From positions 35,081,054 through 35,145,053 of the forward strand of contig NC_090282.1 in the NCBI RefSeq assembly GCF_037392515.1: 64,000 nucleotides of DNA, written 5' to 3'. This stretch comes from Haliotis asinina (lineage: Eukaryota; Mollusca; Gastropoda; Lepetellida; Haliotidae). Within the stretch, counting starts at the first letter, position 1, and each line of letters starts with the position of its first letter. The notes under the pieces were generated by a model, which was not told the DNA's origin, ran no database searches, and worked only from the letters and a program-made list of their open reading frames with translations. Made by a program: the position numbers and the translations under genes. This document shows, in pieces, positions 1 to 11,107 of this stretch.

Positions 1-60
1 TCGCACCTTACAAGCATGGATTACTGAAGATCAATTCTAACCCGGATCTTCACGGGTCCC
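1..60 (-). repeat. SINE family B fragment (head end)
   Basis: The segment holds, in reverse orientation, the head of a repeat whose fuller copies lie at 19537-19775 and 30762-30985. The shared landmarks are a 'cacgggt' block and a stretch reading 'gaattggtcttcag' in the other sense. It faces the plus-strand copy at 572-795. It is cut by the window edge. Confidence 0.6.
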
Positions 61-571
61 ATAATGACGTATTTCATCCCTGTCATGAGCTGAGTGGTTT
101 CATCCCTGTCATTAGCTGACTATCTGGGCGTAAAGAGAAGTGTCCGACAATCGGAACATACCGCCCACCCCCCAGCCACGAGAACAGCGATACCCCATTA
201 GGAGTGCACTATTTAGTTTCTTCATTGGTCAGTTGTACGTATCCGAACCACTGTGTCACCAATTAACGCTGCACACTGATTATACGTCAGAGAATGTTAA
301 ACATATGCAGCGGAGTAATTGCTTAGATTATTTGGCCAGCTTTCTCGGTAGGGTGACGTGTCCTTGTGAAACATACTATTCAGCCATATGGTGGGTTGTT
401 CGTTTGGCGTACCGTAAACCGTCATCTCAAGTTCGAATCCCAGTATTGCGTTGATAATCTTTCCTAGAGGATCCTGAGTTTCACCAAAGTGTTTACTTTG
501 CACATTCAACCAATTCGCGCACACGTACACGCACACGTACACGCACACTCAATCGCGCACTCACACTGCCC
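61..571. other. Intergenic sequence, no gene seen
   Basis: Only short open frames without similarity to known proteins. A short imperfect run of 'cacgtacacg' repeats lies near 520-545. I see no exon with splice sites here. Confidence 0.5.
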
Positions 572-795
572 GTAAAGATCCGGGTTAGAATTGGTTTTCA
601 GTGCCCCATGCTTGTCCTAAGATGCGCCTAACGGTGGTCAGGCCGTTGACTTGGTTGACACATGTCATCGTATTTCACTTGCGTAGAACGATAATCATGC
701 TGTTGATCACTGGATCGTATGGTCCAGGCTAGATTATTTACAAACCGTCGCCATATGGCTGTAATATTGCTGAGTGCAACGTTAAACAACAAACC
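572..795 (+). repeat. SINE family B copy
   Basis: The copy reads from a 'gatccgggttagaattgg' head through 'cttgtcctaag', 'gacttggttgacacatgtc', 'ctgttgatcactggatcgt' and 'gattatttacaaaccgtcgcc' to a tail with 'gctgtaatattgctgagtgc'. The same ordered blocks occur at 30762-30985 and 52030-52215, and in reverse at 19537-19775. This is a dispersed non-coding repeat and the tail resembles that of family A. Confidence 0.75.
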
Positions 796-1167
796 AACCA
801 ACACTCACAGAAGCACAAATACTATTGGAAAGGACGGGTCTGTGAGTGATTGCATTATGGGGAGGTTGGATATTGAAGCACGGAGCTTGTTGTTACGGTA
901 TTTGATATGGTGGTCCTATGACTGTGGGTTCGACTCCCTGGTTCGCACAAGCTATAATCATCGGTTCTGATGCACCATATCGGTGATCGTTTGTTTCACG
1001 AACGTGATAAACGCTATAAAAGCCCGGAATCATGCCGAAGGTGATGCTGAATCATGCCGTGATATCACAAAAGACACCTCACACACTGTTTGTATCTGGC
1101 GTGCACCTTCATACGTCGTCGAATTCCCCGAACAAATATCGCAGTATTGCAAGGTTGAAGTAAATAC

Positions 1168-1297
1168 AGTGAGTGTGTGAGTTTGGGAAATATCCCACCC
1201 AAGATTATGGCGAGTGACACTAGAAATGGGCTTCACTCTTTGTACCCATGTGTGGAATCGAACCCGGGCCTTCGGTGTGTCTAGGTCTAGGCTAACC
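1168..1297 (-). repeat. tRNA-derived SINE family A copy, degraded
   Basis: On the minus strand the copy contains the block 'gggttcgattcc' (an RNA polymerase III B-box), followed by 'acatgggtacaa' and 'gaagcccatttct'. A GTGAGT-type tail lies at its low-coordinate end. The middle has diverged from the copies at 32414-32574 and 52950-53105. Confidence 0.65.
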
Positions 1298-1299
1298 TG

Positions 1300-2074
1300 A
1301 GAAAATAAAGGTTCGAACAACACCTAGTTATTCATGTTTGTGGGCTCTAAAAATCAAGATGATGCTCGTTGGTTTAAAATACATGAGTTCCTACTGTGGG
1401 GTGGTCATTACTTACTGCCCTTGTAAACATTAACATTAGAATGACTCTGTGGCGTCCTCGTTGGCGTGCAGGGTTGCGCAACGTGGGGGTTCCAGAGAAG
1501 GACGACCATAAGCTAGATGCCAATATCCACACTAATTATATTCCGATGTTTGTCAGTACCATACCCGTCCTCGTGGGAGACCAGTGGTTGAAGCTTTAAG
1601 TCCTGAATGAAAAGAGGCTGACACTGTATGGTGTAACTGACATATTGTATAAGAAGCGCTAACCTTACACACTTAATTGGAAGCGGGTCTTCTCACCTCA
1701 CATTTTAGGACAATCATTCGATGTGTACGACGATGACGTGTGTCGTTGTTTCCTCACTCACTATTAATTTCAGAACCAGTATACACATTGCAACCCGATC
1801 AACCCGCTGCACGTGACAAAGGAACAAGTACGCACATCCTGTGACGCTGTTAATGCTGCTACACAGAGATTACGACCGTGATTATGGAAATGCCATTACG
1901 GATTAGTTTAACACCTTGCGTTCGTGGTGCCACATTGCTCCTTTCAAAGTGCCAGTTACATAGTAGTTATAAGCACGGTGGTGCGCAGTCTAGTTAGTGT
2001 TGTTATGCAGTAGTATTGAGCTGAACTCGTGCATGCATAGTGCACCTTAATTATTCATAAACGCTCTAACCTCT
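1300..2074. other. Intergenic sequence, no gene seen
   Basis: No exon, repeat family or RNA gene recognised. Open frames are short and contain no motif. Confidence 0.5.
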
Positions 2075-2616
2075 CTTGATCAAAGAGGGTAAGGTGTCCC
2101 AGCTGTATAAGCCGCCTTACTTGGTCACAGAGGGTAAGGCGTCCCAGCTGTATAAGTCGCCTTACTTGGTCAAAGAGGGTAAGGCGTCCCAGCTGTATAA
2201 GTCGCCTTACTTGGTCAAAGAGGGTAAGGCGTCCCAGCTGTATGAGTCGCCTTACTTGATCAAAGAGGGTGAGGTTACCCCAGATGTATATGTCGCCTTA
2301 CTTGGTCAAAGAGGGTAAGGCGTCCCAGCTGTATAAGTCGCCTTACTTGGTCAAAGAGGGTAAGGCGTCCCAGCTGTATAAGTCGCCTTACTTGGTCAAA
2401 GAGGGTAAGGCGTCCCAGCTGTATAAGTCGCCTTACTTGGTCAAAGAGGGTAAGGCGTCCCAGCTGTATAAGTCGCCTTACTTGATCAAAGAGGGTGAGG
2501 TTACCCCAGATGTATATGTCGCCTTAGTCGATCAAAGAGGGAAAGGTTACCCCAGATGTATAAGTCGCCTTACTTGGTCAAAGAGGACAAGGTTACCCCA
2601 GCTGTATAAGACGCCG
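2075..2616 (+). repeat. 45-bp minisatellite, about 12 copies
   Basis: Tandem units built around 'ggtcaaagagggtaaggcgt' then 'cccagctgtataagtcgcc'. The period is 45 bp, a multiple of three, so one frame stays open across the array and would encode a 15-residue repeat. No splice site, signal peptide or protein similarity supports translation. Two variant units containing 'gaggttaccccagatgtat' recur about 230 bp apart, which suggests block duplication. Confidence 0.9.
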
Positions 2617-2999
2617 AAATTCGTTGTGCAATTCCAGCAATCCATAAAGTCTCTTATGTACACCAAGAAGTGACGGTCGTGCATTCCATGAAGGTCTGTA
2701 CACTAAAAGGTGCATCACTTCGGGCATTCTGCCTACGCCATACGTACATGTGGCAATTTAACTCGAATACAGTCAAAAGTGGCGTTAATCCAACTCACTC
2801 ACTAACTCACATTTCATTCCAATAAATTGGAAACAGCGGGCCCTAAAGCTGAACAATATCGACAGTTACAAGATATATGAATGGGGCAACCTAAAACCCG
2901 AACCAAGACCCTGGCGGGATCGGGTATCGCTAAAACTGAATAAGCAAAACATTGAAACCCTGTGTACCTGTGTTGAGTATCCGGGTAGGTATACTTCCG

Positions 3000-3740
3000 G
3001 CGTTGGCGCCCATCTGCATGGGTATGAAACAGATGGGCGCCAACAACAGCCATATTGCAAGGGCCCTGAACTGTACAAGTCGTACCACCATCAGGCTGTT
3101 CCGACGTTACAGGCAGACTGGCAGCACCCAAGACAGGCCACGGTCAGGCAAACCACGTGTGACGACACTACAAGAACACCGCTACCTGTGTACTCTTCAC
3201 CTGCGCAGCCGGGTCATCACGGCAACAGAAAAGGCGGTAAGGGCTCTAGGACATATCAACAGTCGACGTACCCTGCTGCAAGGTCTACGAGCAGCATTTA
3301 TCACGTCCTCTGCGTGGAATGATCCGGGTGCGAGTAAACATCGAAATGGAGAAAGACTAGCGCCGAAATGCGTCAAAGAACTGCATCGTTTTCAGAGGAG
3401 ACAATGTGATGTTGTGGGGAGGATTTTGTGGGAATCAGGGTGTACGATTGGTCATAATAAGTGGTAACATGAACTCTCAGAAATAGAGATGACATTCTTC
3501 AACCCGTGGCAATAACATTTCTTTGCCAGCAGCAACAGGGAACACTTTGCAGCACGACAACACCAAGCACCTCACAGCAGGAATTGTCCTGAAATTCTTG
3601 AACGCCAAGAATATTAAAGTTTTTCCATGTCCAGCACGATCATCGGACTCAAACCACATACAGAACTTGTGGGATCACGTGAATCGTGAGATGAGAAGAC
3701 GTCCACGGTCCCTAGCGAACCGATAACAACTTGTAGAGTG
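3000..3740 (+). pseudogene. Decayed Tc1-type transposase
   Basis: The first part (about 3024-3160) gives a helix-turn-helix region followed by a Tc1-like linker: NNSHIARALNCTSRTTIRLF then DRPRSGKPRVTT. The second part (about 3550-3725) resembles the second half of a Tc1 catalytic core, with a QHDN block, FLNAKNIKVFPCPARSSDSN and then NLWDHVNREM. The reading frame changes between the parts and the middle is scrambled or missing. The glutamate expected before the LWD block is replaced by glutamine. It is related to, but much more diverged than, the intact element at 5836-7362. No terminal inverted repeats were found. This is a dead DNA transposon. Confidence 0.8.
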
Positions 3741-4250
3741 GAGTAGGATTCAGAATGACGCCATATGTCGACTGACGACATCGATGAGACGGCGACTCTG
3801 AGCGTGTATTGCTGCTTCAGATGGTCACACTCGTTACTACGGATGTGTATGAATGAAATGACGGAGACATTCCAGACTGACTCATGTTGTATCTGTGAAC
3901 TGTGCTATACTTACCCCTCTGTCCATTACATTACAGGTGCTCTGCATCTGTAATGAATTTCTCATAGACACTGTTGCTTCTTTAAATGTTCTAGAACTTA
4001 AAACCATTTTATGTTTTGCTTTGATTTTATCGAATATTAATGAGTGTGTTCACTTTCTTTTGCGTCGTAGTTTATATTAAACATTGAACATGACATTACC
4101 CGGATATCACCCAACCTAGAAACTATTTTGGAAATGCAGTGAAATATGTTTAACTCCTGCTTGAAGTATCGTTAAGTGTGATGTATGTTTCGGGTGTGGG
4201 TAGGTTAGGTATGCTTCGATGAGCCAATATAGTTATTCTGTAGTCGTTTT
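3741..4250. other. Intergenic sequence, no gene seen
   Basis: AT-rich sequence after the transposase relic. No coding exon or repeat recognised. Confidence 0.45.
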
Positions 4251-4254
4251 TTAA

Positions 4255-4350
4255 ATTACGGATTATTTTTACAGACTGTCGCCATATACATGCAGTTGGA
4301 ATAATGCTGAGCGTGAGTTAAAGGTATGCTCACTACCTCACTCACTCATA
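4255..4350 (+). repeat. SINE family B tail fragment
   Basis: Contains 'ggattatttttacagactgtc' style sequence, then 'gccatatacatgcagttgga' and 'ataatgctgagcg', ending in CTCACTCACTC. It matches the 3' half of the copies at 572 and 30762. Confidence 0.6.
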
Positions 4351-4796
4351 AACACTCCGGTTTTCTACATTAATGAAGCATTCATAAACATATTGTGTTT
4401 AATAAACAGTTCGCACACCTTTATCCGTGTCATTTCTATCAATATGCGTACCGGTTGTGTATTTAGGGTCGCGTGTGAACTTCAGCTCTTAATTACGCGT
4501 ACACAGTATACATAAGTTTGTTATCGTACGTTATCTATAACATCAAACTACTTGGTTATATTTTCGTTATTTTCCGCCTACATTCGGCGGAAACGCCATC
4601 TCGTTATCGTGACCTTCCGCCGACTATCGATTCCTCTTGATTGAGATAGCAACAGCGGGTCAACCACGGGTCAAAGTGTGGCGACATATACGAAGCGGGA
4701 GGCCTAATTACAACTTACAACAGACAAGGTCTTGGAGAGGTTACATATATGGATGGATGTTTGGGGGTTTTTTTATTCAGGGTCTGTTAGGTTGTT

Positions 4797-4975
4797 GCGA
4801 GTGAGTGAGTGTGAGTGAGTGAGTGAGTGAGTGAGTGAGTGAGTGAGTGAATGAGTGAGTGAGTGTGTGAGTGAGTGACTGAGTGTGTGAGTGAGTGAGT
4901 GAGTGAGTGAGTTTGCTTTTACGTGGCTTTTATCAATATTCCAGCAACATCACGGCGGGGACACCAACTCTGGCA
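4797..4975 (-). repeat. (GAGT)n microsatellite with SINE family A tail
   Basis: A GAGT run (4797-4912) abuts 'tttacgtggcttttatcaat', 'attccagcaacatcacggcg' and 'gggacacca'. In reverse orientation this is the 3' tail of the tRNA-derived SINE family A. The microsatellite is therefore most simply explained as an expanded SINE tail. Confidence 0.75.
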
Positions 4976-5591
4976 ACACCACAAATGAACAACGAATAGA
5001 AACCTGGATAAAACATAATGTTAACCGAGAATACTTGGGCACAAATAGGTTATTGCTATCATACATACGCCGAAAAAAGAAGAAACCCGACATAACATAT
5101 CATATATTTCTATTTATTCCGGGTCATTAAATTCCAATTTTACATATATTGTGTTATGCGGACAAGTACCAGATGGATAGCAGCTGCTAGGGGCGGATGT
5201 GCTTCTTAATTCAGTCAGCTTGCATACTTCCATAAATTCCTGCAATGTGCAAGGGTGTAGCTTTTAAGGACGCTTCATACATGCACTGTCACATCATTTT
5301 TGTAACTAACAGGCAAATATCCTTGAATATGCGAATGCGTCACATGTGTCATGCTAAATACCAAACCCAGTCTGGAAACCTGGGTATGCTGCGCTGGGGC
5401 TTCGCCGGCAAGGAAATGTTGGGGCCATGCCATTTAATAACTATAGAAATATTCAAGAATGGTAGGTTTTTATTATAATATATCATCCACCACCAGAATA
5501 AGGCCAATCGTTGCTCTTCGAGAAGGAACAAGTTGATTTAGGAGTTTAAAGAGATGAAAGTCGACGTTATATGGACGAGCATGTAATCTCT

Positions 5592-5603
5592 CTCGTCCTC
5601 TCT

Positions 5604-5643
<40 letters not shown>

Positions 5644-5660
5644 GTCTCTCTCTCTCTCCC
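5592..5660. repeat. (TC)n microsatellite
   Basis: Near-pure TC dinucleotide run. Apparent arginine/glutamate-rich open frames on the opposite strand are artefacts of it. Confidence 0.95.
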
Positions 5661-5835
5661 TCATATCTACTTTAGCAAATTTATTGAATCGTATTGTCGA
5701 TTACATAGCCCCATTTGCTGCTATTGTATGTATACTGGACAAAAATAGTTAGGGTTATATGTAAGTTTTAAAATTATGAACAATGATGTGTTTATTCATT
5801 TATTGACATACTGAAAAATGCCAGTCACATAGATA

Positions 5836-7362
5836 CACTGACCCAAAAAAGAAACGCATAGCTGAAATCTCATTTTTAAAGTAGATTTTTTCGGAAAATA
5901 TGGAATGGAATGACAATTAATGTAAATATTAAGTGTTTTTATAGTCAATACAACCAAAACAGACAAACAAACACAACCTCTGGTGATTATTCGCCACACC
6001 ACAGCACCTTGAAAACGCTTTGTATAATCTGCACGTGGGAAACTCTGAAAGCATTATGCACGTGCAAATGCAGGATCTCAATCTTGATTATGATGGCTAT
6101 AAAAGGGGACAGGTCCTGTTGCGATTCATTCTTCGAATTTCTTTCTATGCGACGCGAAAAATGCCAAGGTTAAATGAAGAAAACAGAAATAGAGCCATTG
6201 GACGTCTGGAAGCTGGGGAAAGTCAGTCATCAGTTGCCAGACGTCTGAATGTGAGGCAGAGCACGATTTCCCGTCTCTGTCAACGATACACGCAACACAA
6301 CTCGACCAGAGACCGTCCAAGGAGTGGGAGACCAAGGGTGACAACTCCAGCACAAGACCGCTACATCCGGGTGCTTCATCTGCGTAATCGGGCCGTCACT
6401 GCTACGTATACCGCTGATCACGTTCCTGGGCTGCGTAGAGTCTCTCCACAAACCATCAGGAATCGCCTAAGAGAGCATGGAATTCGACCTATGCGACCTC
6501 ATGCAGGACCTGTTCTGCATCCCCATCACCGTCGTGCACGTCTTCAGTGGTGCAGGAACGTTCGGGCATGGAACCTCTTGAATTGGAGGAGGATCTGGTT
6601 CAGCGATGAGTCACGTTTTCTGCTGTACAGACATGATGGAAGGATGCGTGTTTACAGACGTCGAAATGAGAGATATGCTCGACAGTGCGTTCGTGAGGTC
6701 AACAGAGACGGTGGTGGAGGTGTAATGATGTGGGGAGGCATATCTATGAACGGCAGGACACAGTTGGTGCATGTGCAAGGGAATCTCAATGCTGTACGCT
6801 ACCGGGATGAAATTCTGAACCGTCATGTTGTTCCTACAATTGACGCTAGAAGGGAAAATTTCCAGCACGACAATGCAAGACCGCACACAGCACGCATTAC
6901 CACGGATTTCCTTGCCAACAACAACATTACAGTTCTTCCATGGCCCTCAAAATCGCCGGATTTGAACCCAATTGAACATTTATGGGACCAATTGGGTAAA
7001 CGGTTACGACGTCGACAGCCGCAGCCACAGACACGTCTACAGTTGGTGAATGCGTTGCGAGATGAGTGGAGAAGAATCCCACAAAGGCGGATACGACGTC
7101 TTATACAGTCAATGCCCAGGCGATGCAGAGCAGTGATTGATGCCCGTGGTGGTCACACAAGATACTGACTTTCTCACTATGCCATGGAAAATAGAGACGC
7201 TTAATACCACTGTGAATGATTGTATATGTCTTGACACACATTTGTTAATACCCGTGTGAATTATCATTGCTCAAGTTCCATTACTTTTTGTGCAATTTAA
7301 GTTAATAAATCATCTCTCATAACATTGGATTTTCACCTATGCGTTTCTTTTTTGGGCCAGTG
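5836..7362 (+). mobile_element. Complete Tc1-family DNA transposon
   Basis: The element is 1527 bp. It starts 'cactgacccaaaaaagaaac' and ends with the inverted counterpart 'gtttcttttttgggccagtg'. The terminal inverted repeats are about 30 bp and nearly identical, differing at only a few positions. TA target duplications lie at 5834-5835 and 7363-7364. The single transposase gene at 6161-7168 is uninterrupted. It inserted into a TA inside a small MITE (5733-7392). Intact ends and an open transposase indicate a young and possibly still mobile copy. Confidence 0.95.
6161..7168 (+). CDS. Tc1-type transposase (DD34E), intact
   Basis: The product is 335 residues, the usual Tc1 length. The ATG at 6161 starts the typical MPRLNEENRNRAIGRLEAGE opening. 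Earlier in-frame codons exist (ATG at 6056) but read poorly. The N-terminal half carries paired helix-turn-helix DNA-binding segments (SSVARRLNVRQSTISRL), then a basic linker with GRPR (DRPRSGRPRVTT). The catalytic triad is visible: the first Asp in WFSDESRF, the second in QHDNARPHTA, and the Glu in NPIEHLWD. There are 34 residues between the second Asp and the Glu, the Tc1 signature. The enzyme cuts and pastes the element at TA sites by binding the terminal repeats. The gene is inside its own element, so the surrounding genes say nothing about its role. No frameshift or stop was seen. Confidence 0.95.
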   Translation: MPRLNEENRNRAIGRLEAGESQSSVARRLNVRQSTISRLCQRYTQHNSTRDRPRSGRPRVTTPAQDRYIRVLHLRNRAVTATYTADHVPGLRRVSPQTIRNRLREHGIRPMRPHAGPVLHPHHRRARLQWCRNVRAWNLLNWRRIWFSDESRFLLYRHDGRMRVYRRRNERYARQCVREVNRDGGGGVMMWGGISMNGRTQLVHVQGNLNAVRYRDEILNRHVVPTIDARRENFQHDNARPHTARITTDFLANNNITVLPWPSKSPDLNPIEHLWDQLGKRLRRRQPQPQTRLQLVNALRDEWRRIPQRRIRRLIQSMPRRCRAVIDARGGHTRY

Positions 7363-7432
7363 TACTAATATCCTCACTTATTTTGTCCAGTATATATAGT
7401 AACTGAACGCCCGTATTGGCTTGTATACAGAC

Positions 7433-7566
7433 CACGAAACAAATATACCCAAGTAACGAAGCAAATATACCCAAGTAACGAAGCAAATATACCCAAGTAA
7501 CGAAGCAAATATACCCAAGTAACGAAGCAAATATACCCAAGTAACGAAGCAAATATACCCAAGTAA
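7433..7566. repeat. 22-bp minisatellite, about 6 copies
   Basis: Tandem copies of 'gcaaatatacccaagtaacg' plus 'aa'. The copies are almost identical, implying recent expansion. The array lies just outside the right end of the split MITE. Confidence 0.95.
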
Positions 7567-9417
7567 TCCATATGAGAATATGTCTAGATTACCGCTGTTT
7601 CTGTTTCTGAAAATGCAGAACGTCTCTGGACTCCTTTTTATCTTATTTTATGTTTATAATTTAGGAACTATTTTTTTCGTTGAAATATGTTCATTTCTGA
7701 CTATATAAATTAAGTACTTTCTGTCCGTAACATGGATGTTAGGTTGAAGGATGTTAGGTTGAAGGTTGTTAGGTTGCTGGGTTTGTCATTGTTTGTGATT
7801 TTTGACCACGTGGTTGCATTTACACGGCAAGGCGTTTACGTGACAATCACTTTATCAGTGAAGCACCAATACAAAATATCCAAGAAACCAGATTGTCAGA
7901 AAAACCCGTACGAGTTGCAGCACTATTTGGCATTCATTTGGGGATTTTCGAAGTTGAGGAGATGGCGCATGGTGATAGTTTTATGGATATATACAAGTGA
8001 TGACAACCTGCTTGGCAAAGACATTAGAATCTATGTGGAAACGCCCCCTGTCACAGAATAGAGAATTAATTAAGTTGTATATCAATAAAATATCCTCATT
8101 CTTCACAAATGTAAATGTTGCTCGAAGGATTTCGTGTGTTTCTTCTGTCCTTCTCTGATTAATACACATTGCTCTTTCTTTCAGAAATATCACACCTTTT
8201 CTATGCTACCGATGCGATTTGTCAATGTTATTCACTGATCGATATTTGCTTTATGATTCAAATGATGTTCATTATTGAAATGTAAATAATTACCTTTATC
8301 GTAAAAATGTAACATTTTTGTGGGACAAATCTAACATTATTATTGTCTTTTCGTAACCCTTATTTCTGCTTACAGCCCACCATAGATAGCGCTGAAAACA
8401 TTCTATGGACGTATGTCCTGAAATATTTAATTTGTTGACAAACTATGTTCAATCATATCACATTTGACATCCATCGTAATAATTATACGTAACTATTCCT
8501 TTGTCATGTATTAAATATCTTTTTTGTCTATACAAATTTTAGACATTACCTGTTCGTATGTATATGATCATATTCATTTTTGTGTGAAGAAAATACTATA
8601 TGCGGTTTTCCTGGACAGATGTGCCGCGTTGCTGCTAAGGTAATTATTTTGAAACACACTATAGATAATATCCAAACGTGGTCAAGGTTTAACTTTATAG
8701 GAAGGTGAAGGTCATTTGATAAACGTTTCAGGAAATGGCGAGTGGTGACACAGTGTAAGCAGTTGAGAGAACCAACGATTGGTTCACTGACAGAGCCAGA
8801 GACTGTTAGAAAGTAAGGCATTGGTTACGTGACGCGTTACCTAAGGCTTCCCGGTTGTAAGTCTCGGCAAATTTCTCAAGTATCTGTAACTTGTCCGGGT
8901 GTGTTGCAAGGGGAGACAATTAGACAAGTCTGTGTACTACATGAAAGTTTCCAGAAAATCCGGATGAGGCGTAATTGTCTGCCTGGCTGATACGGTCAGT
9001 GACAGGAGCATGTCTGTGGAAAGATGACAGACCGAGTACAGGCTAGCGCACTTCTGCCTTGTACCTGATAATGACTGTCGTTCAATTTGAACTGTCAAGT
9101 CCTCAAGTGCCAAAAGCCCAGGCACATGTTCGACAAACTCATCATTTTCTAGTCTAGGTATTACTGTGGCAATTATGTGTTTGAACTATGATATTTTATC
9201 GTCTTCCTGGTTTTATGGATAGGCTCCAAATGTAGTTCCATATCAGGATATTACATTTAGTTTATAATTTCAGAGCTTTTATTTGCTCCTTCCCTTTCAC
9301 ATTTTAGCATTGTAAGGGATTAAACCCCCCCAACTGGCTAGTAAACAGTTTCACCAACACTCTGCTGAAGTGCTTGTACAGACAGCTAAATTGCACACCC
9401 AATATGGTCTTTCACAA
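7567..9417. other. Intergenic sequence, no gene seen
   Basis: Mostly AT-rich unique sequence. A three-copy 15-bp repeat ('gatgttaggttgaag') lies at about 7735-7780. No exon with a recognisable product was found. Confidence 0.5.
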
Positions 9418-9622
9418 AACTGACATGTACACCCAAACAGACCTGTTACACACTGACATGTACACCCAAACAAACCTGTTACACGTTGACATATGCACCC
9501 AAGCAGACCTGTCACACTTTGACATATGCACCCAAGCAGACCTGTCACACATTGACATACATCCAAGTACACCTGTCACACGTTGACATATACACCCAAG
9601 CAGACCTTTCACAGATTGACAT
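9418..9622. repeat. 33-bp minisatellite, about 6 copies
   Basis: Tandem copies of 'cccaagcagacctgtcacac' followed by a 'tttgacatatgca' segment. The copies differ by several substitutions, so the array is older than the one at 7433. The period is a multiple of three, which leaves frames open on both strands by chance. Confidence 0.9.
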
Positions 9623-11107
9623 TTACACATAACAGTCATGAAGTTTGTATCCATGTCCTCGTCAAACATTGCATTTTCAAAACATTGCAGTGACACTCTT
9701 TTAGGGAAGCATGTGGATGTCAGCCTCTGAATTATGGGCAACATTATATTATCGCTCTTTTATCACACATTACATGTTATAAAAATCAAAGATGCATTCT
9801 CTAATTCTATGAATGGCATTTAAAAGTGATACATGTAGAGGTGAGGGAATTTATGGATGTTAGTGCGTCTTTTATGAAGGACTGGAGCGTCAGAGTATAT
9901 TCTCATCCTGTAAAAGAGTAAGAATATAGTCTGAAATGGATTTCCTGGTCAAGTTATTTGTTATTTAATTTTTTGCAGAACATTATCATATGGGTAGAAT
10001 AATGGTAAGTGGGATATTAAAGGAAACAACAAATTGCTTTAATCTAACTGGAACAAATGAGTGGAACACACTCAACTAAACACAAATATGCACTCACATG
10101 CACACTCACACATAAACTCATGCACACACACAAACACTTGCATACACACACACATATACACATACACACACCAACATGTGCATGTACACACAGAAATGCC
10201 AACCACTCTGATTTTGGAGGAGTTACTCTGAGTGAAGTATTTTCTGGTTAAATATGCCCAGAAATTGCATATTTCCACCATACTAAATCTATTTCTGTAG
10301 GGGAGATCCCCACAGTCAAAAGGGTCCTGATCCCCCGCTCACGCTCACCCCAACTTGCAGCACCAGGGCTCGAGAATTGCTTTGGGCAAGGCATGACTCT
10401 GCTTTCTTTTGATCCAGGGCTGGCATCTCTGTACACTTGCACACACATATAAATATATATAAACCACAAACGAAAGTGGAGATTAATCTGTGGTAATTGG
10501 TATTACCTTGCAGCCTGCTCGTTCCAGGTAGAGGGCATGGCCGGTGGTGACCTCTTACTCAGCATGCATCCTCTCCAAACCATCGATGATATGAGGTGAA
10601 CATTTACAAGTAATGACTCCATCTCCACCAAGTGGTAAAGTGCATTTTTCAGACTGTAATCATACAGTAATGTTTACTTACTAGAAGAGAGAGAGAGAAG
10701 TAACTGAGGAAGTATCAACTTGAGAAACACCTATGGAATAATTCTTCAGTTAATAAATATACTTCATCAAATCTCTCTCTACAAGAATCATGTATCACCA
10801 ACTCGAAATCATCTACTTAGATAGTTTTAGTGAGCAGCATCCTTGAAAGATATTAGTGTGTCACTAACAACCTTTTGAGCTGCATGAAGGACAATCTGCA
10901 ACATCCTTGAAGCCCATAACAATGCACAGCACCTACCACTTAGTGGAAACAGCGTGCAGTATTGGCAGTCCACAACATCTTTAAGAACACATTTGCACTA
11001 GGATGTTAATCTGATTCTTGGAGGTGCATCAGTGTATCTGTATGAGCAACACTCAGAACCACCTACGTCTATACTAGATCCACCTCCTAGACCACCTATT
11101 GTTCACC
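9623..11107. other. Upstream region of the TRIM-type gene
   Basis: No coding exon seen. A CA-rich patch lies at about 10060-10190 and an AT-rich 'tataaatatatataaacc' block at about 10447-10464. Some of 10500-11107 is probably 5' untranslated sequence of the gene starting at 11108, but the transcription start cannot be read from sequence. Confidence 0.4.

Larger units (their letters stand above)
5733..7392. mobile_element. Small TA-flanked MITE split by a Tc1 insertion
   Basis: The left end is 'tactggacaaaaatagttag' at 5733. The right end is its inverted counterpart, closing with 'cttattttgtccagta' at 7392. TA dinucleotides flank both ends. A second, uninterrupted copy of about 130 bp lies at 28167-28295 in reverse orientation. 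Removing the Tc1 element at 5836-7362 leaves a sequence that aligns end to end with that copy. The MITE has no coding capacity, and its TA preference fits a mariner/Tc1-mobilised element. Confidence 0.85.

Noticed and set aside
2076-2673. Open frames with LVKEGKASQLYKSPY repeats as a repeat protein
   Set aside because: The 45-bp period alone keeps the frame open. There is no signal peptide, splice site or non-repeat domain.
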